DNA from: a virus
Reading direction: 5' to 3' (one strand)
Length of the DNA stretch: 20,699 nt
Virus record (IMG/VR): IMGVR_UViG_3300005532_000222
Location: 1-20,699 of that record
Shown here: positions 15,383 to 20,699 of the stretch, in pieces
Layout of the letters: the number at the start of each line of letters is the position of its first letter
Numbering within the stretch: the stretch's first letter is position 1
Made by a program: the position numbers and the translations under genes
The notes under the pieces: model-generated
Told to the model about the DNA's origin: nothing
Seen by the model: the letters and a program-made list of their open reading frames with translations, nothing else
Databases searched by the model: none

Positions 15383-15404
15383 AGGGCGGCATTTCTGCCG
15401 CCCT
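15383..15404 (-). terminator. Stem-loop with T-rich tail after the coat gene (terminator/attenuator)
   Basis: A perfect 9-bp stem, AGGGCGGCA with TGCCGCCCT, and a 4-base loop lie 27 bases after the coat stop. On the minus strand it is followed by TTTCGATTTTT. This is an intrinsic-terminator shape. Since essential tail genes follow in the same direction, partial termination that keeps coat mRNA high and tail mRNA lower is the likely role; it may also protect the 3' end of the coat message. Confidence 0.7.
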
Positions 15405-15431
15405 GTTATGCTGCGTCGCTCGGTCCTTCAG

Positions 15432-16343
15432 CTACGAAAGCAGCTGCACGCCGAAGTTATTCCGCAGCACGCCGCACCCGTACAGCACGTCCACCGTGAA
15501 CTGCTGAGCCAGCGTGTTGGGTTGATAACTCATCACCACGCGCAGGCCGAAATTGCCCATCTCCGCGTACTCGGCGATCGCGCCCGTACCCGGCAGCGGC
15601 TGAGGCAGCCGGCGCACAACCAGACCCATCGCATCCTTCGCGAACGCCAGATTGTGCGTGGTCGCCGGAGAGCTGCCGGTCTTCGGAACGAACTGCGAGC
15701 GGAAAATGAAGAAGTCCTTCATCTTTCCGACCGACCCGTCCACCAGAGCCCTCAGGCCTGCCTCGCCCGCTGAATAGAACTCGCTGAAGCGCTGAATCTG
15801 CCGCAGCGCCGAGTACGACGTCGAGTCCACCACCAGGTACTTCGCCGCGCTCGCCGGCACCTTCGACTGGAACAGCGCCGTCTCCGCCGCGTCCACCGCT
15901 TCTTCGCTGATCGGCGTCCCCGGCGCCCCCACCGCGCTGTTGGCCGTGAACTGAGCATAAAGGCTCAGCAGATCCGATTCGATCTTCTCCGCCAGCGCGA
16001 TTACCGCCGGTTGCATGTACAGCTTCAGCAGGTCCGGAACGGCCAGCACCTTGGTCACGTCCGGAATCTGGAACGTCGCCTCCGCGTGCGTGTTGAGAAC
16101 GATCTGCGCGTTCCCCAGATTCGGATTCTGCGGCTGCACCGTGTTGCCTTCGGCAATGTTATTCGCCACCATCACCGGCGGAATCGGCACGTTGATCGTA
16201 TCGCCCGCCCGCGCCAGAATCGGCTCGTAGTCACGGTTCACCAGGTTGCCCATCACCAGATTGCCCATCAGCGCGGGCAGAGCGTCCACGGCAACCAGCT
16301 TCACGATCGCATTCGCGATATTTGCTGATGTAATTGTCGCCAT
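15432..16343 (-). CDS. Major capsid protein, P22 coat-like
   Basis: This 303-residue protein begins MATITSANIANAIVKLVAVDALPALMGNLVMGNLVNRDYEP and continues with AGDTINVPIPP, ATFQIPDVTKVLAVPDLLKLYMQPAVIALAEKIESDLL, AAKYLVVDSTSYSALRQIQRF and ALVDGSVGKMKDFFIFRSQFV. It ends GLRVVMSYQPNTLAQQFTVDVLYGCGVLRNNFGVQLL. This is the pattern of the P22 gene 5 coat family (HK97 fold without proteolysis). P22 itself is 430 residues; shorter relatives such as this lack part of the inserted domain. It follows a scaffold-like gene and no protease gene is present, as expected for this coat type. The ribosome site AAGGAG lies rather far upstream (16362-16367). A stem-loop follows the stop. Confidence 0.87.
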   Translation of the reverse strand: MATITSANIANAIVKLVAVDALPALMGNLVMGNLVNRDYEPILARAGDTINVPIPPVMVANNIAEGNTVQPQNPNLGNAQIVLNTHAEATFQIPDVTKVLAVPDLLKLYMQPAVIALAEKIESDLLSLYAQFTANSAVGAPGTPISEEAVDAAETALFQSKVPASAAKYLVVDSTSYSALRQIQRFSEFYSAGEAGLRALVDGSVGKMKDFFIFRSQFVPKTGSSPATTHNLAFAKDAMGLVVRRLPQPLPGTGAIAEYAEMGNFGLRVVMSYQPNTLAQQFTVDVLYGCGVLRNNFGVQLLS

Positions 16344-16410
16344 ACTCTTTGCTTCTTCTTTCTCCTTGTTTCTTTGTTGCGGCCCGGGCTTCCCCGCCCC
16401 GCACTTTCGG

Positions 16411-16989
16411 TTACAGCCCCCGCAGGGTCTGCGAAGCGAGCCGCGAGATTTCCTGCCGCACCCGCTCCAGTTCTTCCGGATTCATCCCCGGTCGGATTTT
16501 GTCCAGATCGAATCCGGACGGCGCCGGCCCGCTCTTCTGCGCCGGCGTCATTCCCGAGCCCCCGCTGATCCTTGCCGGCAGCAGCTCGGGGTTCTCGTTC
16601 ACGAAGTTGGTCAGAAAGTCTTTCAGCCCAACCTCGCCCTGTGGTCCGCGCGCCACCAGTCGGCCATCCTCGCCGCGAACCACATCGTCCCTGACCGCGC
16701 GAAACGCCAGGTCGACCTTGGAAACCCCCAGCCGCTGCAGTTCCGCCCGGATCAACGCGTTCCGGTCCGCCTCCTCGGCCGCCAGCCGCGCCTTCACGTT
16801 CTCCTGAATCAACTCGTTCACACGGGTCTCGAGTTGTTCGCGGCGCCGCCGCTGCTCCACCAGTTCCGCTTTGTAAGCCGGCTCTGCCTTCTGGCGCTGC
16901 GCCTCCACAAATTCGTCGATCACCCCGCGCACCACCGCTCTTAGGTCCGGCGCGGCCGTCTTCTCCTGCCTTGTCTCGTTTGCTTCCAT
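16411..16989 (-). CDS. Scaffold-like protein (192 aa)
   Basis: The frame is open from 17040, overlapping the portal end, but ATG at 16989 has a perfect AAGGAGAG ribosome site 2 bases upstream and is taken as the start. The 192-residue protein is highly charged. A long coiled-coil-like helix spans about 14-90 (VVRGVIDEFVEAQRQK, RRRREQLETRVNELIQENVKARLAAEEADRNALIRAEL). A short folded middle follows (GVSKVDLAFRAVRDDVVRGEDGR), then LKDFLTNFVNENPELLP, a Gly/Ser/Pro linker and a C-terminal helix (PEELERVRQEISRLASQTLRGL). Position between portal and coat, the coiled coil and the C-terminal helix all fit an internal scaffolding protein that guides coat assembly and then leaves. Confidence 0.75.
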   Translation of the reverse strand: MEANETRQEKTAAPDLRAVVRGVIDEFVEAQRQKAEPAYKAELVEQRRRREQLETRVNELIQENVKARLAAEEADRNALIRAELQRLGVSKVDLAFRAVRDDVVRGEDGRLVARGPQGEVGLKDFLTNFVNENPELLPARISGGSGMTPAQKSGPAPSGFDLDKIRPGMNPEELERVRQEISRLASQTLRGL

Positions 16990-16991
16990 GA

Positions 16992-16999
16992 CTCTCCTT
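16992..16999 (-). promoter_or_regulatory. Ribosome binding site that sets the scaffold start
   Basis: AAGGAGAG lies 2 bases before ATG 16989. It favours this start over the open frame's upstream codon at 17040 and removes the apparent overlap with the portal gene. Confidence 0.85.
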
Positions 17000-17017
17000 A
17001 TTCCGGTGCGCCGGCCT

Positions 17018-18442
17018 TCAGCCCTCGACGCTGCCTTCAATCTCGGCGGCGATCCGGTCTTTTGTTTCCTGCCTGCTGTCGCACAGATACTTCAGCGCCA
17101 GCTTCTTGTACACCTGCTTGCGCAGCGTCGCCGATTCCATCCCCAGACCCAGCAGCGCCTTCGCGTCCGCCAGTTCCGTGCTGAAATCCCCAATGTCGAA
17201 CTCGTCCATTCCTGTTACTTCCACCGTCAGCCCGTCCTCCCGGGCTTCGTTCACGGCGCGCAGCACGCGCTTCATCGCCTCCTTTACCGCGTCGCCGTAC
17301 GCCCGCAGCACCTCCTCCGTGATCGCGAAATCCCGCTGTTTGCTCAGCCCCGACTGCGAGCCCGGACCGCCCAGCGATCCCCCCGCCTGCGATACGTAGC
17401 AAACGCGGTATATCTCCTCCTGCAGCCGCTGCAGGTTATCCGCGGCTATCTGGTAGACCTTCCCCTCCGGCTCCGTCCATCCGAAACGGTCCTGCGGACC
17501 AAGTTGGATGTAGTAGGATTCCCCCACCATCTGGTTCCACTCGCGCTCCGAGTAAACCACCGGCATTGCGAACAGTCCCATGGTCAGCGCCCACGACAGC
17601 GCATTGGATTTGTTCAGATGTTCCAGCTGCAGTAGCCCGCACCGGTTCATCAGCCACAACCCCTCCCGAGCATCCACGTCGATAACCGGCACGCGCCGCA
17701 GCTTCGCCAGTCCGTGCCGTCCCGCGTCAACCAGTTCCACCGCGCCGGTTGTCGTCTCCGTCCACGGAAGCATGCCGCCCAGCTGCGCCGCCTCTGCGTG
17801 CCGGTAAATCCGGAAGCACTCCTTGTCGAAGTACGCCCATTTCGTCTCCCGGATCCATTCCGCGTCTTCGACCCGCGCTTTTCGCAGCGCCGTTGTCCGC
17901 AGCACGACCCACTCATAACCGCCGTGCTCGTCGTAGCTCCAGTTCGTCAATTCCTCGGGAGTGAACGCCGACAGATAGGCTCGCGAGACCCCTTCCGCAT
18001 CCTCCTGCGCCCGCGACTCCACCCCGCCGGCGTGTCGCGGAAAATCAAGCAGCACGTGGCTCTTCCCATACACCAGCACCTCGGTAAACCGCTTCCGGAA
18101 AAACTCGGTGAGGCTCGTCCCTCGGACATCGCAGTCTCCAATGAACTGCGCCAGAAATCGCCGCGCGTTGTCGTTAGCGCCGTCGAACAGGATCACCGGC
18201 TCACGCCGGAACAGCGTCGCCGTGTACCAGTCCACAATCGAACCGGCGTAGTTCTCATAAAAGAAATGTCCCAGCCTCTCCCCGTAAACTTCTCCGGGCT
18301 CCTTCTGCCTCCGGATCAGATACCGGTCGGCATTCGCCCGCAGTTGTTCTCCACCCGAATAAAGATCCCGGTAAGTTCTCCACGTTTGAGCCCGGCTCCG
18401 GTACTCCGGATGCTCTCGAATGATCTCCGTCGCGTTGTCCAT
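17018..18442 (-). CDS. Portal protein, DUF4055-like
   Basis: The frame allows a GTG at 18448, but ATG at 18442 is correctly spaced from GAAAGG, giving 474 residues (MDNATEIIREHPEYRSRAQTW...). Family-like segments are RTYRDLYSGG, YGERLGHFFYENYAGSIVDWYTATLFRREP, FFRKRFTEVLVYGKSHVLLDFPR and AYLSAFTPEELTNWSYDE. A later helical stretch, LMNRCGLLQLEHLNKSNALSWALTMGLFAMPV, matches the portal crown/wing pattern of DUF4055 proteins. Residues about 355-400 (GGSLGGPGSQSGLSKQRDFAITEEVLRAYGDAVKEAMKRVLRAV) are the long portal stem helices. The portal forms the dodecameric DNA gate at one capsid vertex. It lies between terminase and scaffold genes. Confidence 0.85.
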   Translation of the reverse strand: MDNATEIIREHPEYRSRAQTWRTYRDLYSGGEQLRANADRYLIRRQKEPGEVYGERLGHFFYENYAGSIVDWYTATLFRREPVILFDGANDNARRFLAQFIGDCDVRGTSLTEFFRKRFTEVLVYGKSHVLLDFPRHAGGVESRAQEDAEGVSRAYLSAFTPEELTNWSYDEHGGYEWVVLRTTALRKARVEDAEWIRETKWAYFDKECFRIYRHAEAAQLGGMLPWTETTTGAVELVDAGRHGLAKLRRVPVIDVDAREGLWLMNRCGLLQLEHLNKSNALSWALTMGLFAMPVVYSEREWNQMVGESYYIQLGPQDRFGWTEPEGKVYQIAADNLQRLQEEIYRVCYVSQAGGSLGGPGSQSGLSKQRDFAITEEVLRAYGDAVKEAMKRVLRAVNEAREDGLTVEVTGMDEFDIGDFSTELADAKALLGLGMESATLRKQVYKKLALKYLCDSRQETKDRIAAEIEGSVEG

Positions 18443-18449
18443 TGACACA

Positions 18450-18455
18450 CCTTTC
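18450..18455 (-). promoter_or_regulatory. Ribosome binding site that sets the portal start
   Basis: GAAAGG ends 7 bases before ATG 18442 but only 1 base before the in-frame GTG at 18448, so ATG 18442 is preferred. Confidence 0.7.
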
Positions 18456-18489
18456 CCCGCCCCTGTAAAACTGCAAGTGTTTTCGTGAT

Positions 18490-18512
18490 GGGACAGGCCG
18501 CCTAGCCTGCCC
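18490..18512 (-). other. Inverted repeat between terminase and portal genes
   Basis: In the 97-base gap between the terminase stop and the portal start, GGGCAGGC can pair with GCCTGTCCC (one bulged base) around a 6-base loop. A weaker AAAAC/GTTTT stem follows. There is no adjacent T-run, so it is more likely an mRNA processing or stability element than a terminator. Confidence 0.35.
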
Positions 18513-18539
18513 TCCTGCGCCAGCCCCGATTCCGCGGCG

Positions 18540-19841
18540 CTACATAAGCCCGCGCGACTGTGGCCCGAACGGCGCCCTTACCCTGAATTCCTGCCACACC
18601 AGATACCCGAGCGCGTCCGATAAGTGCGTCCGTTGCGAGTCCCGCTCCTTATCCACCACGCTGCTGTCCGGCTTGTAAGTTACCTGCTCGAAATCCTTGA
18701 TCAGTTCTTTGCACTTCGCATCCACGTACAGCGCCGTTTCCCCATCCGCCGATCGCAGCAGAGAGTTCATCATCTGCACCCGATCCTTGACCGGCGGGTT
18801 GCTCGCGCCCTTCGCCAGGCCCCACCTCCGATACCCCGCTTCCCGGAAAAAACGGCGCAGCACGTCATAATCCGAGTTCCCGCAGGTCTGCATTCTCTCC
18901 CCGGAAGCGTCTCCGTAAATCTTCACGCCTGCCTCCCACATTGGGTAGCGGTTATGAAACTCCTCGCATGCCTGCTCCGTGCTCGCCCGGTGCAGAACAA
19001 TCTCGTCCAGCACCTTCACCTCATCCGCGCTTCTCTGCGCGATAACCGAGCTCATGGGGTCCACGTTGAAATCCAGCGCCCACATCAGCGGCAGCACCGG
19101 ATCCGCCTCGGCCTTCGTTACGTTGATCTTTCGGTCGAAGGCGTGGTACACCTGCCCGGCGCTGACATTCAGATAAGCGCCCAGCACTTCCTGCTGAAAG
19201 AACCGCTCGTCGTAGCTGCTCTTCAGCCGCTCGTAGTAATCCGGAATCTGATCGAGTAAGAACCGGTTCTCGTAAGCCGGCGCCAGAATCGCTTCGTAAC
19301 CTTCCACCGGCTCCTGTATGAAGCGCTTGTATACCCAGTCGAAGCCTTTCGGCGTCCACACCGCGCATCCACACAGCTTTTTCGCCTTGGGATCTCGCAA
19401 TCGCCCTTCGAGCCTGAGCCACGCCTCTTCCGCCGTGTAAGTCAGCTCGTCAACGGCGAACCACGCCAGGTTCGTGCCGCGCAGCCGCTCGAATTCATCC
19501 AGCGATCGGACCAGGATCTTCGATCGCACCTCATTCAGCGTCAGCAGATTCTCCGCTTTATTGAAGTCATACGGTATCCTGTTCGCGTTCAGAATCTCGA
19601 ACAGCGTGCTCAGTGTTGCGTCTCGCAACATCGGATACGTCGGGGCTCCGATCAGGCCCGGCCTCCCGGGATTCAAATACGCCAGCCGAATCGCCTCCTG
19701 ACAAAGAGCCTGGCTCTTTCCCGACCCGATTGGCCCGGAAAACCCTTTGAAGCGCGCCTTCGAGTTATGGAACTTCTCCTGGGATGGCAGCGGCGCGTAA
19801 CCTATGGTTCGGGTTCGGATGCCTTCTTCGGTTCGCACCAT
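18540..19841 (-). CDS. terL: Terminase large subunit
   Basis: This 433-residue protein is the DNA-packaging motor. The ATPase part has Walker A GPIGSGKS (36-43) and Walker B with catalytic Glu WFAVDE (127-132; D131, E132). A motif III-like segment CAVWTPKGFDWVY follows. The nuclease part shows the three expected acidic sites: D257 in ALDFNVDP, D310 in YGDASGERM and D409 in HLSDALGY. All key residues are intact, so the motor should be active. The N-terminus overlaps the upstream small gene by 40 bases. ATG 19841 or the adjacent GTG at 19838 are the only plausible starts before the ATPase core, and GGAG lies about 11 bases upstream. The protein docks on the portal encoded next and cuts DNA into headful or unit lengths. 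Confidence 0.93.
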   Translation of the reverse strand: MVRTEEGIRTRTIGYAPLPSQEKFHNSKARFKGFSGPIGSGKSQALCQEAIRLAYLNPGRPGLIGAPTYPMLRDATLSTLFEILNANRIPYDFNKAENLLTLNEVRSKILVRSLDEFERLRGTNLAWFAVDELTYTAEEAWLRLEGRLRDPKAKKLCGCAVWTPKGFDWVYKRFIQEPVEGYEAILAPAYENRFLLDQIPDYYERLKSSYDERFFQQEVLGAYLNVSAGQVYHAFDRKINVTKAEADPVLPLMWALDFNVDPMSSVIAQRSADEVKVLDEIVLHRASTEQACEEFHNRYPMWEAGVKIYGDASGERMQTCGNSDYDVLRRFFREAGYRRWGLAKGASNPPVKDRVQMMNSLLRSADGETALYVDAKCKELIKDFEQVTYKPDSSVVDKERDSQRTHLSDALGYLVWQEFRVRAPFGPQSRGLM

Positions 19842-20077
19842 GTCACTCTGATCTCCGTCAGCGGTTCTTCGTCCGCCAGTTCGCGTTCCAGTTGCACAAG
19901 CCGGATGAACTCCGACAAGGTGGGCTTGAAGTCTTTCGCGTCAAGCTTCTCCCTGATCGCTTCCACCACGGCCGAAATCATCTTCCGTCCAAACTGCACG
20001 TTATCCTTCGCCTTCGCCGGCGTTCTCTCGCTCCTCCCCGCCCCATTCCTTTTCTCTTCTGCTTTGTGCCTGCTCAT
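19802..20077 (-). CDS. Small charged protein in the small-terminase position
   Basis: This protein has 91 residues: a basic, disordered-looking first 25 (KAEEKRNGAGRSERTPAKAK), then a helical core (FGRKMISAVVEAIREKLDAKDF, TLSEFIRLVQLERELADEE) and an acidic end. Small terminase subunits bind packaging sites and often carry an N-terminal helix-turn-helix and a helical oligomerisation core. Only the helical core and the location are suggestive here, and no clear helix-turn-helix is visible. ATG 20077 has AAAGGGAG just upstream and would be the first gene of the structural operon. The end overlaps the large terminase by 40 bases, suggesting coupled translation. It could equally be an unrelated regulatory or accessory protein. 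Confidence 0.55.
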   Translation of the reverse strand: MSRHKAEEKRNGAGRSERTPAKAKDNVQFGRKMISAVVEAIREKLDAKDFKPTLSEFIRLVQLERELADEEPLTEIRVTWCEPKKASEPEP

Positions 20078-20287
20078 AACTCCCTTTACGCCCCCACATT
20101 ACTCCCGAGGCCGTTCGGCTCTGCCGGAAAATTTCGATGAAATGATAGAAAACAGGGGAGATATAGTTCCTGCAAGCCCTGTGACCGGCTCTGGCCACAG
20201 CCCCACATTTACACCTGTTAATGAATTGGTTGATTTCCGGAAGCTACTCGCTCGATGGGGGGCAGGGCCTCGCCCTGCGGCGGGCTC
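20078..20287 (-). other. Intergenic region upstream of the phage block with several inverted repeats
   Basis: No gene is seen here. Besides the twin hairpins at 20262-20297, there is an 8-bp inverted repeat with one G-U pair in RNA (CTGTGACC 20179-20186, GGCCACAG 20193-20200). There is also a small palindrome ATTTC-GAT-GAAAT at 20131-20143 about 55 bases before the first start codon, in an AT-rich patch (20129-20153). These could be operators or promoter parts for the structural operon. No good -35/-10 pair with standard spacing is visible, so no promoter is called. Confidence 0.4.
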
Positions 20288-20297
20288 TCAGCCCGCC
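20262..20297. repeat. Twin perfect hairpins (REP-like) at the end of the glycosidase gene
   Basis: GCAGGGC-CTC-GCCCTGC (20262-20278) is followed without a gap by GGCGGGCT-CTC-AGCCCGCC (20279-20297). Both stems are perfect and share the same CTC loop. The stop codon of the glycosidase gene falls in the second loop region. There is no T-run on either side, so a classical intrinsic terminator is unlikely. The shape fits a repetitive extragenic palindrome that also blocks or protects transcripts. Confidence 0.7.
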
Positions 20298-20699
20298 TCT
20301 ACGGGCAACGGCTCCAATTGCATCGCTTCGCTCGACTTCTGAATAGCCATGCAAGCCGTGTCGAGCGGCAGAACGGAGCGCCAGTCGTGCACCAGCCTCT
20401 TGTACTCCTCGCCCACCGGCCGAATCTTCCGATTCAGATCGTACAAGCCCAACGGGTTAACATTGCCGTTGTTCTCCCGCAGCGCGGTATCCCAGTCAAT
20501 CTGATCCGTAAGGCTGTACCACGTGAAGCCCAGGATGGGCACGCCATGGTGCTTCAGCAGCGCCATATTCGCCCACTCCTTCCACAACCACCCCGGCGCG
20601 CGGTCCACTTCAGCCAGATTCGTCTCCGTATGCATCACCGGCAGATGATAGCGGTCGTAATATTGCTTCGTGATGATGTAATACCCGAACACCTCTCCG
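20288..20699 (-). CDS. Glycoside hydrolase (family 1-like), C-terminal part; N-terminus beyond window edge
   Basis: The frame is open to the right edge, so only the last 136 or so residues are seen. An internal GTG at 20692 is not a likely true start. LPVMHTETN fits the strand carrying the catalytic nucleophile Glu of clan GH-A enzymes. GFTWYSLTDQIDWDTALRENNG resembles the WSLLDNFEW region of beta-glucosidases, and NPLGLYDLNRKIRPVGEEYKRL is the usual C-terminal strand and helix. The acid/base residue lies outside the window. It would hydrolyse beta-linked sugars. Its stop codon lies inside a hairpin. It appears to be a host gene and marks the right flank of the phage block. Confidence 0.75.
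   Translation of the reverse strand, partial: GEVFGYYIITKQYYDRYHLPVMHTETNLAEVDRAPGWLWKEWANMALLKHHGVPILGFTWYSLTDQIDWDTALRENNGNVNPLGLYDLNRKIRPVGEEYKRLVHDWRSVLPLDTACMAIQKSSEAMQLEPLPVEAG

Noticed and set aside
13970-15773. Plus-strand open frames of 263 and 265 codons opposite connector and coat genes
   Set aside because: Pro/Arg/Ser-rich translations without domains, fully antisense to well-supported phage genes.
16990-17040. Longer N-terminus for the scaffold protein, overlapping the portal gene
   Set aside because: The AAGGAGAG site directly before ATG 16989 and the basic, unfolded character of the extra 17 residues favour the shorter protein.
20100-20200. Sigma-70 promoter for the structural operon (TTGCAG with TATCAT on the minus strand)
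   Set aside because: The spacing between the two hexamers is 22 bases, too long for a standard promoter, so it was not called.
3413-20287. Attachment-site direct repeats flanking the phage block
   Set aside because: Comparing the gap at 3413-3439 with the intergenic region at 20078-20297 by eye gave only matches of about 7 bases, which is chance level.
1-20699. CRISPR array, tRNA, integrase or transposase
   Set aside because: No regularly spaced direct repeats, cloverleaf, tyrosine/serine recombinase motif or transposase frame was seen on either strand.

Overview
All genes supported in this window lie on the minus strand, so transcription runs from the right end (base 20699) to the left end (base 1). 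The DNA is GC-rich and densely coded, and no stretch over about 210 bases lacks a gene. The sequence has no rRNA, tRNA or marker gene, so taxonomy is a guess. The mix of GC-rich genes, a family 1-like glycosidase, a sodium:solute symporter beside an M24 peptidase and this style of phage protein would fit a soil bacterium such as an Acidobacteriota (Solibacter/Bryobacter-like). Nothing in the window proves this.

Right edge (20288-20699): the C-terminal end of a host-type glycoside hydrolase. Its stop codon lies in the loop of one of two adjacent perfect hairpins (20262-20297). A 210-base intergenic stretch (20078-20287) follows, with further inverted repeats, and is the likely place for control of the next block.

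Centre (3440-20077): a compact block of phage structural genes in canonical order. These are a small protein in the small-terminase position, large terminase, DUF4055-type portal, scaffold-like protein, P22-type coat protein, a small hypothetical, a head-tail connector-like protein, a probable tail terminator, a tail tube-like protein, and two overlapping tail-chaperone frames. The chaperone frames are joined by a textbook -1 frameshift site. Then come a very short tape measure-like protein, two DUF2460-like distal tail proteins (the second carries an inserted beta-sandwich), a 1301-residue fusion of a DUF2163/lambda gpL-like hub with a gpJ-like tip and several beta domains, and a 905-residue baseplate or fibre protein with duplicated domains and a glycosidase-like end. 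The genes are short-spaced or overlapping, so this reads as one leftward operon. A stem-loop with a T-rich tail after the coat gene probably sets head-to-tail gene dosage.

No integrase, repressor, replication gene, head protease, holin, endolysin or tail peptidase is seen. The lean content, the 221-residue tape measure and the DUF2460/DUF2163 tail tip resemble the layout of alphaproteobacterial gene transfer agents, although the coat is P22-like and not HK97-like. A GTA-like or domesticated particle is therefore worth testing. A prophage whose other genes lie outside the window or have decayed is the main alternative.

Left end (1-3412): three tightly coupled genes follow the last tail gene after only 27 bases. 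They are a Wzt-like polysaccharide-export ABC ATPase without a visible permease, an SSS-family sodium:solute symporter and a truncated (by the window edge) M24-family peptidase. Their stop and start codons overlap (4 and 8 bases). They look like host genes, and no terminator separates them from the phage block.
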